Of a stretch of 64,000 nt of DNA, positions 46,014 to 59,441 are shown piece by piece (position 1 is the stretch's first letter; the number at the start of each line of letters is the position of its first letter). Under the pieces are notes generated by a model that was given only the letters and a program-made list of their open reading frames with translations, did no database searches and was not told the origin of the DNA. The stretch is from Acheta domesticus (Eukaryota > Arthropoda > Insecta > Orthoptera > Gryllidae), in contig JAHLJT010004567.1 in NCBI GenBank assembly GCA_031308135.1, positions 134,864,991-134,928,990 on the forward strand. Reading direction: 5' to 3'. The translations under genes were made by a program, and so were the position numbers.

Positions 46014-46554
46014 ATCCTGGTCCAAAATGGAAACTGAGGCCGCGTAACTAAGGCAATGAGTCAGTTATGAAATCGTGGTGATGGAGAAAAGATATGACTA
46101 ATGAGAGAACAAACGTTCAGAAACGTCAGGGACCTAATTTGATTTACTTATGCACCAACTCCTCAAAGGAAAATTCCAAAGAATTAAGGCAAAATATGTA
46201 TTAATGAGTGCTCTAGCTGAATTAAAGTATTGGCCCTGGTTCGAAAATTAACTACAATTGGCAATATGTTAACTAATTTTAATATAGGGATTCAAAATGA
46301 TTATTTTTCCCCTGTGTATTATTATTGATCGTATCTCCAAAAATGAAGAGAAGACTAAAATTAACACATTTATTCTGAAAATATACAGCTACATTATTTT
46401 GTCTTTTCAATGCTAGATGACTATTTCAACAAAAAAAACATTTTTTTTATTTTACTTGTTAAAGAGTTACTATCAATAATATTGAAGATAAAGGTATTTT
46501 TAGACGTCTAAATATATGAATGTAGGTACTAGCTGAGTAAATTGTTCAATACAT

Positions 46555-46690
46555 TAGCCACCCCGACTGGGAATCGAATCCGGGTCCACATGTTAATTGA
46601 ATCACGCCCAGTTGCTTTCATCATCGAGACAACCGATGCTTTGATAACCAAACGTGTGTCCCAGTAGCAGTGGGAGCCGCAGGGTTGTAT
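46555..46690 (-). mobile_element. tRNA-derived SINE-like fragment (family S5)
   Basis: On the minus strand GGACCCGGATTCGATTCCCA is a B-box followed by GTCGGGGTGGCTAATG, preceded by about 90 bases that could be a degenerate tRNA head. No poly(A) tail or target duplication was found. It does not fold as a functional tRNA. Confidence 0.5.
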
Positions 46691-46699
46691 GGAATGTAG

Positions 46700-48035
46700 T
46701 AATCGTTACAGGTCTCAAGTGACGAAATGAACTACAGCTAAACTTCGATTATCACGGAGATGAAACAGAAAAGGGAGTCTTCGGAAAATAGAAAACTCCG
46801 ACAAACAAAATTATTTTATTGCTTAATTGAAAGATAAATTAAGAAAAGGGCGTAAAAATAATGCTAATCGCAATTAAGAATGTATAAATTAAATAATTAA
46901 CATCAATTTAAAACATATCACAACTTTATTTGCAGAAATAACATTTTTTAAATTTCATACTTCATTTCTATGTTTTATTCTCATTTCTCGTGATCAATTA
47001 AAAGCTAATTTAAAAATCTTAAATTAATTACACCCCGATGGTGAATTTTAGAAACTTCGTAATTAAAAAAAATTATTCATTTACCCATTTTGACTTTGAA
47101 ACACTAGATTTTCGGATGAAGGGGATTTCGCTGAAGATGGTTTCTGATAAAAATTAAGACAGTCGCAACTTGAAGATTGCCAAATCTAGAAGAATTTTAA
47201 CGCCAAAACCTATGAAAGAGCCACGATACATAGTCGTTGCCCAACAGATCCACGACACAGTTTCGGAAACACTGCTTACATTTTAAATGCAGTTTAGAAC
47301 TGTTTGAGGTTAAAGTTTATCGGGAATCGTAAATCTTACGGTAAATGACGGGGCATTGAAACACACTATTCTGGATTGATGCAGTTGTTGGCTTCCTATT
47401 CTCCTTCACCCACTACCATGCTCTAAACAAAAATCAACCGCTAGCAAGATACGAATATTTAAAGCTGTGCATTCATGCCCAGCTTTTGCCAAGAATTGCC
47501 ATTTATGGCAGCAATAAACAAACTCTTTCTTTCCGGTTGTAGAAACGTGTCCTAAATTTTGTGTCCGACTGCTTAGGAAATAACATAAATGAGAGCAAGA
47601 GAATGCAGGATGCAATAAAGCTCTAACCCATTTTACAGCAAACTGTAAAAAGGATACTTCCGCGGAGATGCTACGTTCTATTCCTACTTCATTGTAGTCG
47701 AGGTGAATTGAGATTGTTCCTCCAAGAAATTTCTGTCTCGCGGCCTTTCCACCTTTAAATGGCTACAGACGTCTCCTCCCTCGGCTGAGACTTGCTTACT
47801 CCAGATGCAGATACCTTTGAACCTACCGGTCTCCCCTATAGTGCTCGAAAACTCATATAGAGAGGCGGTTCCATGAGTGACCGGCGTGACAAAGATAACG
47901 CTCATCAATGAGAAAATATGAGCAGTATATAGACATACTGATTTGAATTAATGCCTTATTTTACTTGGTGAGTCAGGCCATGAGGCCTGCTCTTCCGTCT
48001 GACCAGGCAAATTTCGCTACGCTCCTTTCCCCAAC
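46700..48035. other. AT-rich stretch, nothing recognised
   Basis: Low-GC DNA up to about 47700, then mixed composition. Only short frames without family signatures. Confidence 0.45.
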
Positions 48036-48246
48036 TAGCGGAGAAAAAAGGTATTACTTGGACTACGAAAAAGGCGGTTTGAAAGCTTCATTTAGGCTTG
48101 AGGATCTTTTACATGCAGCAAACATGGGACCAGCCGGCTTTACTTCCCCTCTGAAGGAAGGCGTACGAAAGATTTTTTCGCCCCTTCGATTGGGTATGAA
48201 CCCGTGAACTTGGGTATAACAGTCCGAAACGCTAACCGTAACACCA
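48036..48246 (-). mobile_element. tRNA-derived SINE (family S4)
   Basis: On the minus strand, GGTGTTACGGTTAGCGTTTC (A-box region) is followed by GGGTTCATACCC (B-box), then the body GGAAGTAAAGCCGGCTGGTC and CATGTAAAAGATCCTC. A tRNA-like head plus unrelated body is the SINE layout. The element 3' end near 48036 is not sharply defined and no target duplication was recognised. Confidence 0.65.
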
Positions 48247-48795
48247 TCTTCGACGACGAAATTAATTGTTGTAACGATATAAGTTTGCAGCCGACATCTC
48301 GCACAGTTTTGTAAAGAGAGGTGCTTGAGTTGGGTGCGGTGCGTGAAATCTCACGGTGTTTAGCTTCGTCACCACAACCCACATGTTCTTACTGCTCAAA
48401 TCGCAAAGAATGTTGTGAACGTCTCACTGTGATCGACCGGTCAACCATTCATTTAGTCATACATCACCATCCCCGTCGTCATACGGTTCACAGATTGGCC
48501 ACCCAGTGACGTGTACCACTTACCAAAACTGAAGAAACGCCTTTGGATAACATTTTCAGGTGTGTGTGAAGTGGAAGAAGCAGTTTTTGAGCATTTTGTG
48601 CACAAAACTTCCGAGTATTTTTAAAGACCTAGAAATGTTAATACACAGATATGAAAAGTAGGTTGGAGTCAAAGATAATTAAGTTGAAGTTACATAATTT
48701 TAGTTAAAGTTAGCGAGTCCACAAACTTGTGGAACGTAGGTCACTGTACATATAGTTGGTCAAGTTTTGTTCGTGAGTCCATTGCACTTAGTTCT

Positions 48796-49062
48796 GTCTT
48801 AAAGGAGCTTCGGCGGTTCTGTCTTAAAGCACATTCGGCATTCGCGAAATAGCATATCGGCTGCTCGCCCAATTCCGAGCAGCCGATGTGCTCGGTGAAT
48901 GTATGCTTCCTTTGAAGTGTCCTAAAGAGCGACACGCGGTGGGTAGGGCGAGCACCGAATGTTCGTCGCTCGGCAAATAGGAAGCAACTCATCCACACTA
49001 CTCGGGATTCGGCGAGCGGTTGCTCACTACTCGCGGAATAACGGATGTGAGTCGGCTTTAGA
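48796..49062. mobile_element. MITE-like segment with degenerate inverted ends and internal hairpin
   Basis: GTCTTAAAGCACATTCGGCA on the left and, inverted, GTCTAAAGCCGACTCACATC on the right are related. A central hairpin pairs 48852-48867 with 48876-48891 (GCATATCGGCTGCTCG against CGAGCAGCCGATGTGC, one wobble). ACATTCGG-like words recur in both orientations. Limits and class are uncertain. Confidence 0.4.
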
Positions 49063-50603
49063 CGAAGAGAAACAGGCTACTCCTAGTTGGCGCTGAGGCT
49101 AAGGACCATGACCCCCTAACTTTGCGCATTTGGTCTCGACGTCCCTCGCACAACTTACCATGGAAGAGAAAGGAATTAAGGGTAGGATTTTGGGTTCAAA
49201 GATGATACCTGGCGGGATAGGAATACACACCATGCCACAACATACACCACGATGCCTTGGCAATATTGGTTACCTAGACCACTTCAAGAAATTAAAATCT
49301 TATTTTTCATCTAAATTGTGGGTGGTTGCGGGAACCATCTTTAAAGGCGAGTGACCGAATTTACATTAGCAAGCTTCAGAAGAACCTTCAAAATAAGCTT
49401 CAAAAACGTGATAGAAAATCAGTATTTGCGTCAAACGAATACAATTTTGCAGGCAATTGATTTTTAAAAGATCATGAAAATCGGCACTCTTTGGTTCAGT
49501 TTGAGCTCTCTCTGAAAATCAGTTTTGCTTCCAAGAAAATGTAGTATTTGTTTGATTAAATATCTATTATTGAAGTGTTTGGTTTGAAATCATCAATCAT
49601 TGGATGAAGAGTACACTTTGCTGGGAGGAATTGTGTAGTGGACGCGGATACAACGCGATAAAGATTGAATTACAAAGTTTTGAAGTGAAGATTGAACTAA
49701 TCACAAATATTAGAAAATGCACTGAACTTTTGACGGACCTTCAAAAAACCCTTTTTGGATGTATCTGTACTGAAACTGTAGAGCAGTAGTTTTTAAACAG
49801 GTTTCGCTCGTCGTAGGGAAGCATACTGACATACATCGATTGTGGAAGCAATGCAAACTATATTAGGACTTATATACACGGAAGTTTTGCCTACACCACT
49901 TCAGTTTTCAACAACAAACCTACGTGAACAAGGATTTTCAGATTGCGATCGCTTTGTGTGAGTGAATTTTTTCAGTGGTTGAAGAATTACGGATGCGTTT
50001 TGACCGTAATTATTCCCCGTATTTAACTATTTTACATTTTTACAATAATTTTTGTAAAATACTTAATAACATAATTTAATTGGTCAGTTTGTAGTACACT
50101 TTTGTGGTCTTAGAATCTCGAAGTTTGTTAGGTTCATATTTTTCTTATTTGATTATTTTCGCGGTACACCCACGTAATTTTGCGGCACGTTGCTCTACAG
50201 CCACTCACCCTCAGATAATCTAGGATACGGATCATCGATATAGTGGTATGTTATACAGTATAGTACGTTAGGTTGTTTTTATTCTTCCTTACATTTTATC
50301 ACTTGAAGGCGCATACTTTCTTTGCACATGCATATTTTCTATCCCAGTTATAGTTAGGTCACGGCTGGATCTCTATCTTCCTTTGTCTATTGTCTCTTGC
50401 GTCACAGACTGATGTACAGAACAGTAAGTACACAACATAAGCGAGAGATAATAATTCATACTGTCAGATCTGAATCTTTACAAACATTTCGTACACGACA
50501 CATACATTCAGTCCAAAAGGAATGATTTCGAGTATTCGTGCTCATTATCTCGTGAGATTCTCAAAATGTAATGAACCTTTATTCAGAAATGAAAAACGCA
50601 GTA
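49063..50603. other. AT-rich stretch, nothing recognised
   Basis: No gene, element or repeat was identified. Frames are short. Confidence 0.45.
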
Positions 50604-50614
50604 ATTGCACATAT

Positions 50615-50654
<40 letters not shown>

Positions 50655-50661
50655 ATATGTG

Positions 50662-50705
<44 letters not shown>
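50604..50705. repeat. (TA)n microsatellite containing a perfect 62-bp palindrome
   Basis: 50604-50665 is fully self-complementary: ATTGCACATATTACA, a (TA)n centre, then TGTAATATGTGCAAT. A second (TA)n run follows to about 50705. Cruciform-prone; length is likely polymorphic. Confidence 0.95.
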
Positions 50706-50707
<2 letters not shown>

Positions 50708-51666
50708 CCACGACTTTCTCGTGAAATCATCTCCCTATAAAATACTAGTTCTTTCAATCAAAATACAATGTCTTCGGACACTGTGCTAGGCTCCTAAATT
50801 TATCTTAAATGCTGAAGAAAGGACATTCTCTTTTTAAATCTGAATCAGACTTCAGCATTATGTTGTCCTCACCCTTTCAATATTTTCCCCCACATCTTCA
50901 AATATTGATAACTGTAATTGTAAAAAAGTAAACAATTCTATATTTCACATTATAAACCGTATCAAAGTTTAGAAATCCCCAAGTCAGCCACACTGTTACC
51001 GGATATTCCGAGATAATTCGAAGAGCCAGACAAAAGAATAAAACGAAATACAGTACCCAGCTGGAAAATAAGAACAACACGCCTTTTATTGGCAACCATT
51101 CAAAGCGGGAACCGTTATATCGCGGGCAGGAGACCCTGGTTCGAGGACCGGAGGACCCTGTCTCCCTCTCCCCTGCTATAGCCGCTTCATCTCCACCGTC
51201 CTCATTCTTCCATCACCACTCGCCAGTCTCCGTTGAAGATGGCATCAGTAAAGCGAATTTTTCAAAAATGTCTGAAATTGAAATATACCGATAATTATAA
51301 ATAATCGATGTACAGCCGTCGTAACAGAATATTGACATCGAATATCTGTTTCGATATATTGAAATAAACCGAAGAATTATTGTTTTAATAAAGATTACTT
51401 CAAAAATTTCCACTTCAAATTCGGAACGTCTGTATTTAAATCTTAGAAGACTTGATATCAATCTACTGTGGAATTTTTAGTAACAAAGGTTTCATAAATA
51501 AATAAATCGGCTTGTCAGGCTCACGTATCGTTATTTTACGTTTGTTTTTAAAGGCTGAGTCCTTGAGTCTACCGTTTATTTAGCAGTATGTTTCTAATTT
51601 TCGTAGTTCTCGCATTAACAATAGGTAGATGGAAACCCCTTACATTTTGAACAATATAAAGTGCAT
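50706..51666. other. AT-rich stretch, nothing recognised
   Basis: A small GC-richer segment at 51110-51235 includes a B-box-like GGTTCGAGGACC but no tRNA-like head. The rest is AT-rich. Confidence 0.4.
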
Positions 51667-52052
51667 AGTGATTTTCACCTTGTACTTCAATAACCTGTGC
51701 AAACTGAACTTTACGTTAGGGGAATAATATTTTATTACGGCAAAACGATATTTTGACTTTCAGCCTTGTCTGCGGTCTCCTTTATCCGCGTGCCGGTCAC
51801 CTTTTGTCACCATCACTGTCACTGTCGCCTCGCTCGGACCGACACGACGACGGCGACGTGGCGACGGCGACGATAGTGGTTTTCGCCTTGTTCTTCAATA
51901 CCCTGTGCGAACTGAACTTTACGTTAGGGGAATAATATTTTATTACCGGAAAACGATATTTCAACTTTCAGCCTTGTCTGCGGTCTCCTTTATCCGCATG
52001 CCAGTCACCTTTTGTCACCGTCACAGTCGCCTCGCTCGGACCGACAAGACGA

Positions 52053-52099
<47 letters not shown>

Positions 52100-52102
52100 C
52101 GA
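51667..52102. repeat. Tandem duplication (208-bp period) with (GGC)n expansion in copy 2
   Basis: Copy 1 (51667-51874) and copy 2 (51875-52102) share AGTG.TTTTC.CCTTGT, AACTGAACTTTACGTTAGGG and GCCTTGTCTGCGGTCTCCTT with few differences. Copy 1 ends in an imperfect GACGGCGACGTGGCGACGGC stretch. Copy 2 has there an uninterrupted (GGC)n run of about 14-15 triplets (52054-52097) before the same GACGAT end. The following 52100-52340 is CpG-rich. Confidence 0.95.
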
Positions 52103-53227
52103 TGCCGAAAGCGGGTCCGCCCGGAAACCGGTTCGGCGGTGGAGCGGCGGCGGCGTACACAGTTCGGTGCTGTGCGTACGGTGGCGCATTCCGAGTGCGT
52201 CCGAGGCCTAAGCTCTTGCTCGGCCCCTCGTGATGGACCCTCGCGCCGCGCCGCACGCGCCGACCGAGTCACTCCGGGAATGCTTGCTCCCACGGGGTAA
52301 ACACGCTCTCCCGACACTCGCAGTGCCCGCGCCGGGCGCAGCAATATCTCAGTCTCAGAATGATAAGGTTCTGGTGCGAATTTTGGACGCCAATGATGTT
52401 TCGACATGTTCAAGTTCTCCTTTCCTAGACATAGTTTTCAAATCTGATTTCTACAAAACCGTTTACGAGCAAAATTACATAATTAATTTTGCTTCTTCAC
52501 TTATCTTTATTGGACACCATCAGACTTCGAAAATTATCTCCTATAAAATGTGTTATGAGTCAAATGACTTATCATTTTGGGGCCGCACCCAATTGCGTGT
52601 TCGGAATCTTAGTGAAACTAAAAAAAAACTATTTTCGAGTTAAGACCAACAAACAACTGAACTGACAAAGACCGCGGCGCGGACTTTGCGGTATGTTTTC
52701 TTCCGTCAGCCTAATTATTCGATTGTCTGCTGTTAATGTCGCAAAGGGTCAGTTTAGTGTGTACAATTAGAGGTTAGGGATACTTTTTTTAAGTGGTTTA
52801 CATTGATCGGATACTCAAATGAAATTGAAAGATTTCATATAAATCATGTTGGAAAGCAATTTAGGCATAAAATGAATGTAAACGAATAAGTCAAATACCG
52901 AATTTCAAATAGACCGCCGTTGTTTACTTTTATTACGCTTTTAATAAAATTCGCAATAACTTAATTTTTAATAATAAAATGACATATGAAAATAATATTT
53001 CTTAAAAAGGAAATTTTAGAGTGTACTTTTCTTGTATTCTAGCTTCTTAAATAGATTTATTTCATGCGAAGTTTGTCCAGTTGTCGGAACGACAAATATA
53101 ACAGATAGCAGAAGAGCTGGACACGTTAGCCAACATCTGTGAAACGCGCATCAAATCTACCACGCGTTACTTACCCACCACGCCCCTTCATTTGGTTTGG
53201 CATCAAAGAGTGACAGAAATTACGTCT
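52103..53227. other. CpG-rich tail (to about 52340) then AT-rich DNA
   Basis: Overlapping frames on both strands across 51.9-52.6 kb derive mainly from the GGC run and CpG-rich sequence. No domain was recognised. Confidence 0.4.
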
Positions 53228-53406
53228 GAACATACCATACATGACAGAACATACCATACATGACAGAACATACCATACATGACAGAACATACCATACATG
53301 ACAGAACATACCATACATGACAGAACATACCATACATGACAGAACATACAATACATGGCAGAACATACCATACATGACAGAACATACAATACATGGCAGA
53401 ACATAC
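53228..53406. repeat. 19-bp tandem repeat, about 9 units
   Basis: The unit ACATACCATACATGACAGA repeats every 19 bases. The last units alternate with ACATACAATACATGGCAGA, showing a two-unit higher-order pattern at the right end. Frames reading MFCHVWYVLS-like repeats on the minus strand come from it. Confidence 0.97.
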
Positions 53407-56400
53407 TCTGAAATATTTAATACACATTCCTACTTCATGTACTCGTGTTTTTTCTTCCTGAATTATCCTCGCGCCCCCTCCCCCTTGAGAAGTACGGCTT
53501 TAGACGCCCCGTGCTCGTGAGACCGCGAGCGAAACGTGGGTTGTGTGCAGTCTGTGGCGCCTGTGGCCCTGAGTGGCAGGTGCGGCGGCGCAAGGACGAG
53601 GCGCGAGGCCCCGCGTGCAGCGGCACCTGTGCGCCGTGTGTGGAAGGGGGGGGCTCGGAAATGAAGCTTCCGTTTGCCACTAGCCAATTACACGCGGGTT
53701 TTTTTCTTTCGTTCACGAGATTCCTGATTAGTCCTCGTAAACCGTTTTGACCGTAGGAGCCATACCTAGAATTGGCGAGCTTCACGATTTCAAATTCGAC
53801 TTCTACAAGTCACGACTCTTTCAAATAAAAGTAATTGAAGATGATAATAATAACATTTCGTGATCTACAGATAGAACTGAAAGGACAGGAAACGGAAGGT
53901 CACGGGTGTCCCAGAAGAAACTGGGGCTATAGGTTATACCCAGAGACTCAACAAATCATCTTAGCACCCTGGGCTTTGATGTAGGTCTAGCATACCAACT
54001 GTAAAATATCTCATTAGCGGCTCTGCTCACGTAGCACATACAGGGTAAATTATTTTTTATGATAAATAAAATCAAAACTAAGTGCTGCGAGTTTGCGGAT
54101 TTCTCCAGTTCAGAGTCCAAACTTGTCTATAACGTCATCGAAAAGACGAGATAATTTAGATGTCTATAGTCGATCCCTATTAAAGACGTGTTAGATATCG
54201 AATGCCGAATAATTTTTCCGCTCATACAATAGACGTTAACCTTTATTACCTTTATAAGCGTGAGCAGCCTTGAAACAAAAGCTTCAATCCAACTACATTT
54301 CTGGGTTCCGTTTACCAGTGAATTATGTTACGCACATTGACATATTTACTAGTAAATTAATAAAAATATTACAATGAGAATGAAATTCTAACAGTATTGG
54401 TACTACAAAATACAATTTATTTTATGTTAAACCATTTTAACAGTTGCTAGAATGCTTGAAGATACTCTTCCTCAAAAGTAATCCGTAAGACAGTTCGTGT
54501 AACACTTTCCCAAATTGTCAGATTAAAAATAAAGCGAAAAATCAGGGTTTAATCGTAAAAGGAAATAAAAGGTGTTATTATGTAAGGTTTGGGGTCACTT
54601 TCAAAATGTTCGGGGGAGGGACACGGTCCGCTCCCCCACCCCTTTGCGCACATCTATGATATTAAATGTTCCTGAAATCGGATTGTCATAATTTGCGAAC
54701 AAAGGTTACGTTTCCATGATCGTTATTATATGAATTAATCAAAGGTATGTTGAAGAAGAGCAATATTATGACATTTTAAAAGTAAATTATAAGTGCAAAA
54801 CCAAAAACATCGAATACTAGATTTGGATGGACCAGAGATCTTTTTCAGAACACAAGAGATTCCAATACTGGAAGGTCCCATTTATACAGATCAGTCAATC
54901 CACTGTGCTCATTATTAGTCCTCCTTGATCTTTTTCTTCCCCAGGCTTTTATTGTCGATAAATATAATGACCTGACGGAATCGCAAGTGGCTTGTCTTCC
55001 ACGACACCTACTGATGAACCCACTCACTCATGCCTTTTGTGGATCCACTACCCACTCAGAATTGCGTAGTTACACAATGGTTCAACCTTCTATATCCCCG
55101 AGGATTAACATAATCTTTTATGCAGATTTACAGGATGCTTTCCTACCATGAATCACTTCATTTTACGTTTGCCTACAAACTTAATTCTGATTAACTAGTT
55201 CGAACGAATGCACATTTATATACTCTCCTTGTACGAATATAAAACGTAAACAAACAATATGAAATAACAGTTTGCCGTGATTATTGTACGACGCGCCGCG
55301 ACGTTTGTCATACATTTCAATGTTCGGTTCAAAACATCGCTACCTTTTGTTTCTGCTGCCTGCCCTCGTCCCAATTTCACCTCGGCACCAATAGTTCATT
55401 ATATAAAAAGGAGCACGGATGTACTGCCTCGAATGAAAACTGATAGCAACGCTGTGGGAAGGCGCGTTTTGCGAGGTCAACAAAACAGAGTCCTTCAAGG
55501 AACAAGCAGACCATTAACGTCGTATGTGACAATATAGTAATTTTGTTTTGCATGGAGGCAAATTCTTTGCATTAACACGACCCCACCGCACAAACACAAT
55601 TATCATCAGACCGTTAATTACACAAGCAACCTAAATAGGCAAAATAATATTGATCTCTCACAGGTTGGAGGAAATGACTACGACCTGACAAAGAAAACTG
55701 CTTCTTGCTTTGCAAATACAGGTTCGTTAGCTTCCTTCCAAAATTACTCGTGCAAATATTTTCTTTAGTAATAATGTGCTTTAGAGAGAACATTGCAACA
55801 CACTTTAATACGTACTTGAAACGACATACTGAAGAATCTTTGTTACAGCTCTTCACAACTCAGTGATTTTTCTTCTTTTTAAGTTGAGAGAGAAGATTTT
55901 TATACTACCTTCTCTGTGTGATTTATTCATAGAAGATAGATTTAGAATAATTATGACATTTATTTAGTACATTGGGTACATTTAGTACATTTTAGTACAT
56001 TGAGGAAATAAGGTGCTTTTTATTGGGCATAGGAATGCATAATTTGTCATTGTAGTTATTTTTAGCATATTTATAAAGCAGCGCCATATGTCACAATTTT
56101 ATTATTATTTCGTCATAAATCATGGTATAATTACAATGAGCTGTGTTTACATGAAATATTTTTTCGAGGTATTTGGAAATACTTGCAATTTCTCGGAGTT
56201 TCTTGGTCTTTAAATTTATTTTCAGAAAATTTTGAAAATTTCTCTATTCTTTTCAAATTCACGGGTGTTTGCACTTAAAAGAATGTAGGATTTTCAAGAA
56301 GCCAAGTAGAATTCCCTCTACACTGTGCGTGGAAATACCACGCGTTGTTGTAAAGCAAGTATAATACGTATGACACGATTTCATTGTGTTGTAATCGAAA

Positions 56401-59216
56401 ATGAAAACTAATAATTGCGTCAAATTCACGCAATGGTGATTGAGATGTCATCAATGATAAAGTAATGTTTTGTTATAATGATTGTTTTTTATGAATTTAT
56501 CGACCACGCACATTTCCTCTTTTTTGTCATAAAAATTCCATTGCATATTCATAAGGACCCCTTGTCGAACGTAACACAGACCTGTCTCTGTTCATATAGT
56601 TGTGTGACAATGTGAAAGCAGGTAGAGAATGCCAAATACATGGCACAAAGAATGGTGACCTGCTTAGCACATATCTCCCGAACCCATAGCCGTCAGGCTG
56701 GGGACGGCATGGCAGGCCCTAGCTTCACGAGTTTGTAGTGCCTGAGTGCATATTTAATTTGCAGTCACAGTCGCAACGCCACGCCAGATGCTCGGTTTCT
56801 CTGCAACGCAAATTACCCCGCCTCGTCTCTTACGCTGTCCTTGTACGCGTGCGGCGTGTTTGGAGAGCAACGTAGTGATTATTTAGGCGGGGTTACCACT
56901 TGCTGTTCGGTGTCCTTGACTTCTTCACAGGACGACCAGATGTTTCAATTTGTAACGCCATCGAGGTGGTGCCGCTAACATGCTGAAAAGTGATGTACTG
57001 TATGGAACGAGAGTATGTTTGAGGAGAGTCTTAAAATACCGACATCCTAATACGGATATATACGTTCATATCTAGGTTTTCACAGTGTTTCTTACAGTGT
57101 ACGGCATAGGATAATGTCATTATCTCATCACAGTCAACGCAATGTCTCAAATTTGTAATATGGTACCCTTAATGTTTTAGACTAAAAGAAGCATTGAAAA
57201 CCTGAGGTGACTCAAGGATCATCATTTTCTCAGAACAATCTTACAGCCTTATCCTTGAACAGAATGTTATGTATTTGTACGATTCAAATTAAATTAACAA
57301 TTAGGGAATAAGTAACCTCAATTTACAGTATTTTTCACTCTTATGTTACTTATCCAATATTTAAACAAGAATTTGACAATAACTTATAATTGGGGAGGTA
57401 AAATTCCTGTAGCTTAATGATAATAAGACTTAACACACGATTAGAATTGACTGGAGGAATGCCAGAATCATCTTCTCTAGGGAGTGTGGTATTCCCGGTT
57501 GAAAAAGTATTAGTTTGTCGCTACCAGAGACGCAATTAATCGAAAATTATGTTTTTCTTCAAATGTTAACTTACTTTGAAATGTTCAACTCAAGCAAACT
57601 GCAAAAATAATACTTTTACAAGAGCATTTGTAATATTCATTCCGACTGAGCAACGTAAGCGACGATGCTTTCGTTTCACTAGGCGTTTTGTGACTTTTTA
57701 TTCTAATGTGGATTAGTAGATATAGGTATTACGCTTACTGACGACCATTACATACGCTGAGAAGGTAAACACAGGCAGATTGGAACAGTCAGAGGAATAT
57801 GTGTGCATCAATACACGTACTGTTAGTACAACAAACGAACGAAAATCCTGTTTTCGTGATATCACCTGTCATTATTGACTTTTTTTTAACTTTTCAGAGA
57901 AAATTGACAATTAGCTTCCTGCGGTTACATTATCAACTCATTATTTGAAGACGCGTGCAGCGAAAAACACAACGGCGAAAGTAATACATACCGGCATGTT
58001 TACTTTCGAATATTATCGAATAAATTATTTGAACAACTTGTGAATATTCTCGCGTTATCATGCGAGAACTGACCACAAATATTTTCAATACACAAAAAAT
58101 TACATTAAGTTTCGAACGGATTCCGTACGAATAAGATTCAAAGGATACATCCTCGCTGCTATGAAAAGAATGAATGACATTATATGAACAACGCCCGGGC
58201 GATCGGGCGTCACACGACACAGATTATACTGCCACTCGGAAATGAATTATTCATTTCCTAGAAAAGGAACGCGTCTGTAGACCACATTGTCATTCTGGAG
58301 GATCACGATATTTACAGTTTATGATTGAATTTCCAAATGTTATTACACACGCTATCTAAATTATGAAAATTTAGAGAGGGGTAATAAAGTCAACGGGAAC
58401 TACACCTCAAGGAGGAAACGCCCTATTTGTAAACAAAGGTTACACGCGTCTTGCGTACGCCACACGGACGTCGTCGCCACCGCCTCCTCGTTCTGAAGCG
58501 AATGTCTCTCCCCTCCCTCCGCCCCCGAACACAACCTCATTGAGACCCCAATCACTCGCCACGTGCGGCGCACAGTGTAAACAAAAGATGGCGACAGCAG
58601 CGCGATGTGGCAAAAGAAGGAGTCTTCCTGGCCGGTCGCCGTCCCCGACGCGACGCACCGGCGCGGTGCATGCAAATTAGAGATACTCAGAAATGGAGAA
58701 AAAAATCGCGAAGAAATGTAGATATTTTGACGGGACCAATACATCAAACTTCAATAATCAACCAGAAAATATCGATTCCGTCAAGTTACAACAATTAAAT
58801 GTGGGAAACAATTAAAAAAATCAATTATTAAAACATTAAAATGATTGAAATCATATTGAAAGTAAAATGTAACATATTTGATAAAATGTTATTCCATGTC
58901 AATAAATAAATTATTGGTTTTCATCGGTGTAAGCTCTACAAAAACTGAAAGCACGTTTCATTAAGACATTTTAAAACAATCCTTTCATTTATGTTCGCCA
59001 TTCCACCTGCTGCGCGTGTTTGGTTTGACAATATTTATTTTCATGCCACTTTAGTTATCGACATTTGTGTCACTATTTTAAAAGAGCTCTTTTTATCGTA
59101 TAACTTTTATTTTTAAATTTTTAAAAAATTAACTCGCTCTAATTTTCAGGTAAAATGACAAAATGACAACGTACAGTCAAAAGAATCGACGCACAATATT
59201 GTGTGTTTTCATAGCA
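53407..59216. other. AT-rich DNA with CpG-rich patches (53480-53670, 58440-58680)
   Basis: No gene recognised in 5.8 kb. The patch at 58440-58680 holds overlapping minus-strand frames (115 and 72 codons) without a domain and includes an octamer-like ATGCAAAT at about 58669. The frame at 53445-53750 has Cys pairs (CAVCGACG) but is GC-patch derived. Sequence at 56640-56900 is of intermediate GC with nothing assignable. Confidence 0.4.
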
Positions 59217-59441
59217 ATAATACAGAAATATCGGGAGAGGTGGCTCAGAACATCAACTGATGTCATTGCAGTGCCTCTCGTCGAGAGGTCCTGGGATTCG
59301 AGTCCCGACGGTGGCAGGATTTTCGACACTAGCCACTCGACCGATAGAATTCTAGCGGCTGGCTGCTCATTGCACTTACACGACTAATGATCTTAGCAGT
59401 TGACGCGCCCGAAATCACAATAAATCAATCATAATACAGAT
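59217..59441 (+). mobile_element. tRNA-derived SINE (family S3) with 10-bp target duplication
   Basis: The body (59227-59431) starts near GGGAGAGGTGGCTCAGAAC (A-box region), has GGGATTCGAGTCCC (B-box), then GACGGTGGCAGGATTTTCG and GAATTCTAGCGGCTGGCTGC, and ends in an AATAAATCAATC tail. ATAATACAGA is present exactly at 59217-59226 and 59432-59441. The degenerate copy at 32900-33062 is the same family, inverted. Confidence 0.85.
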
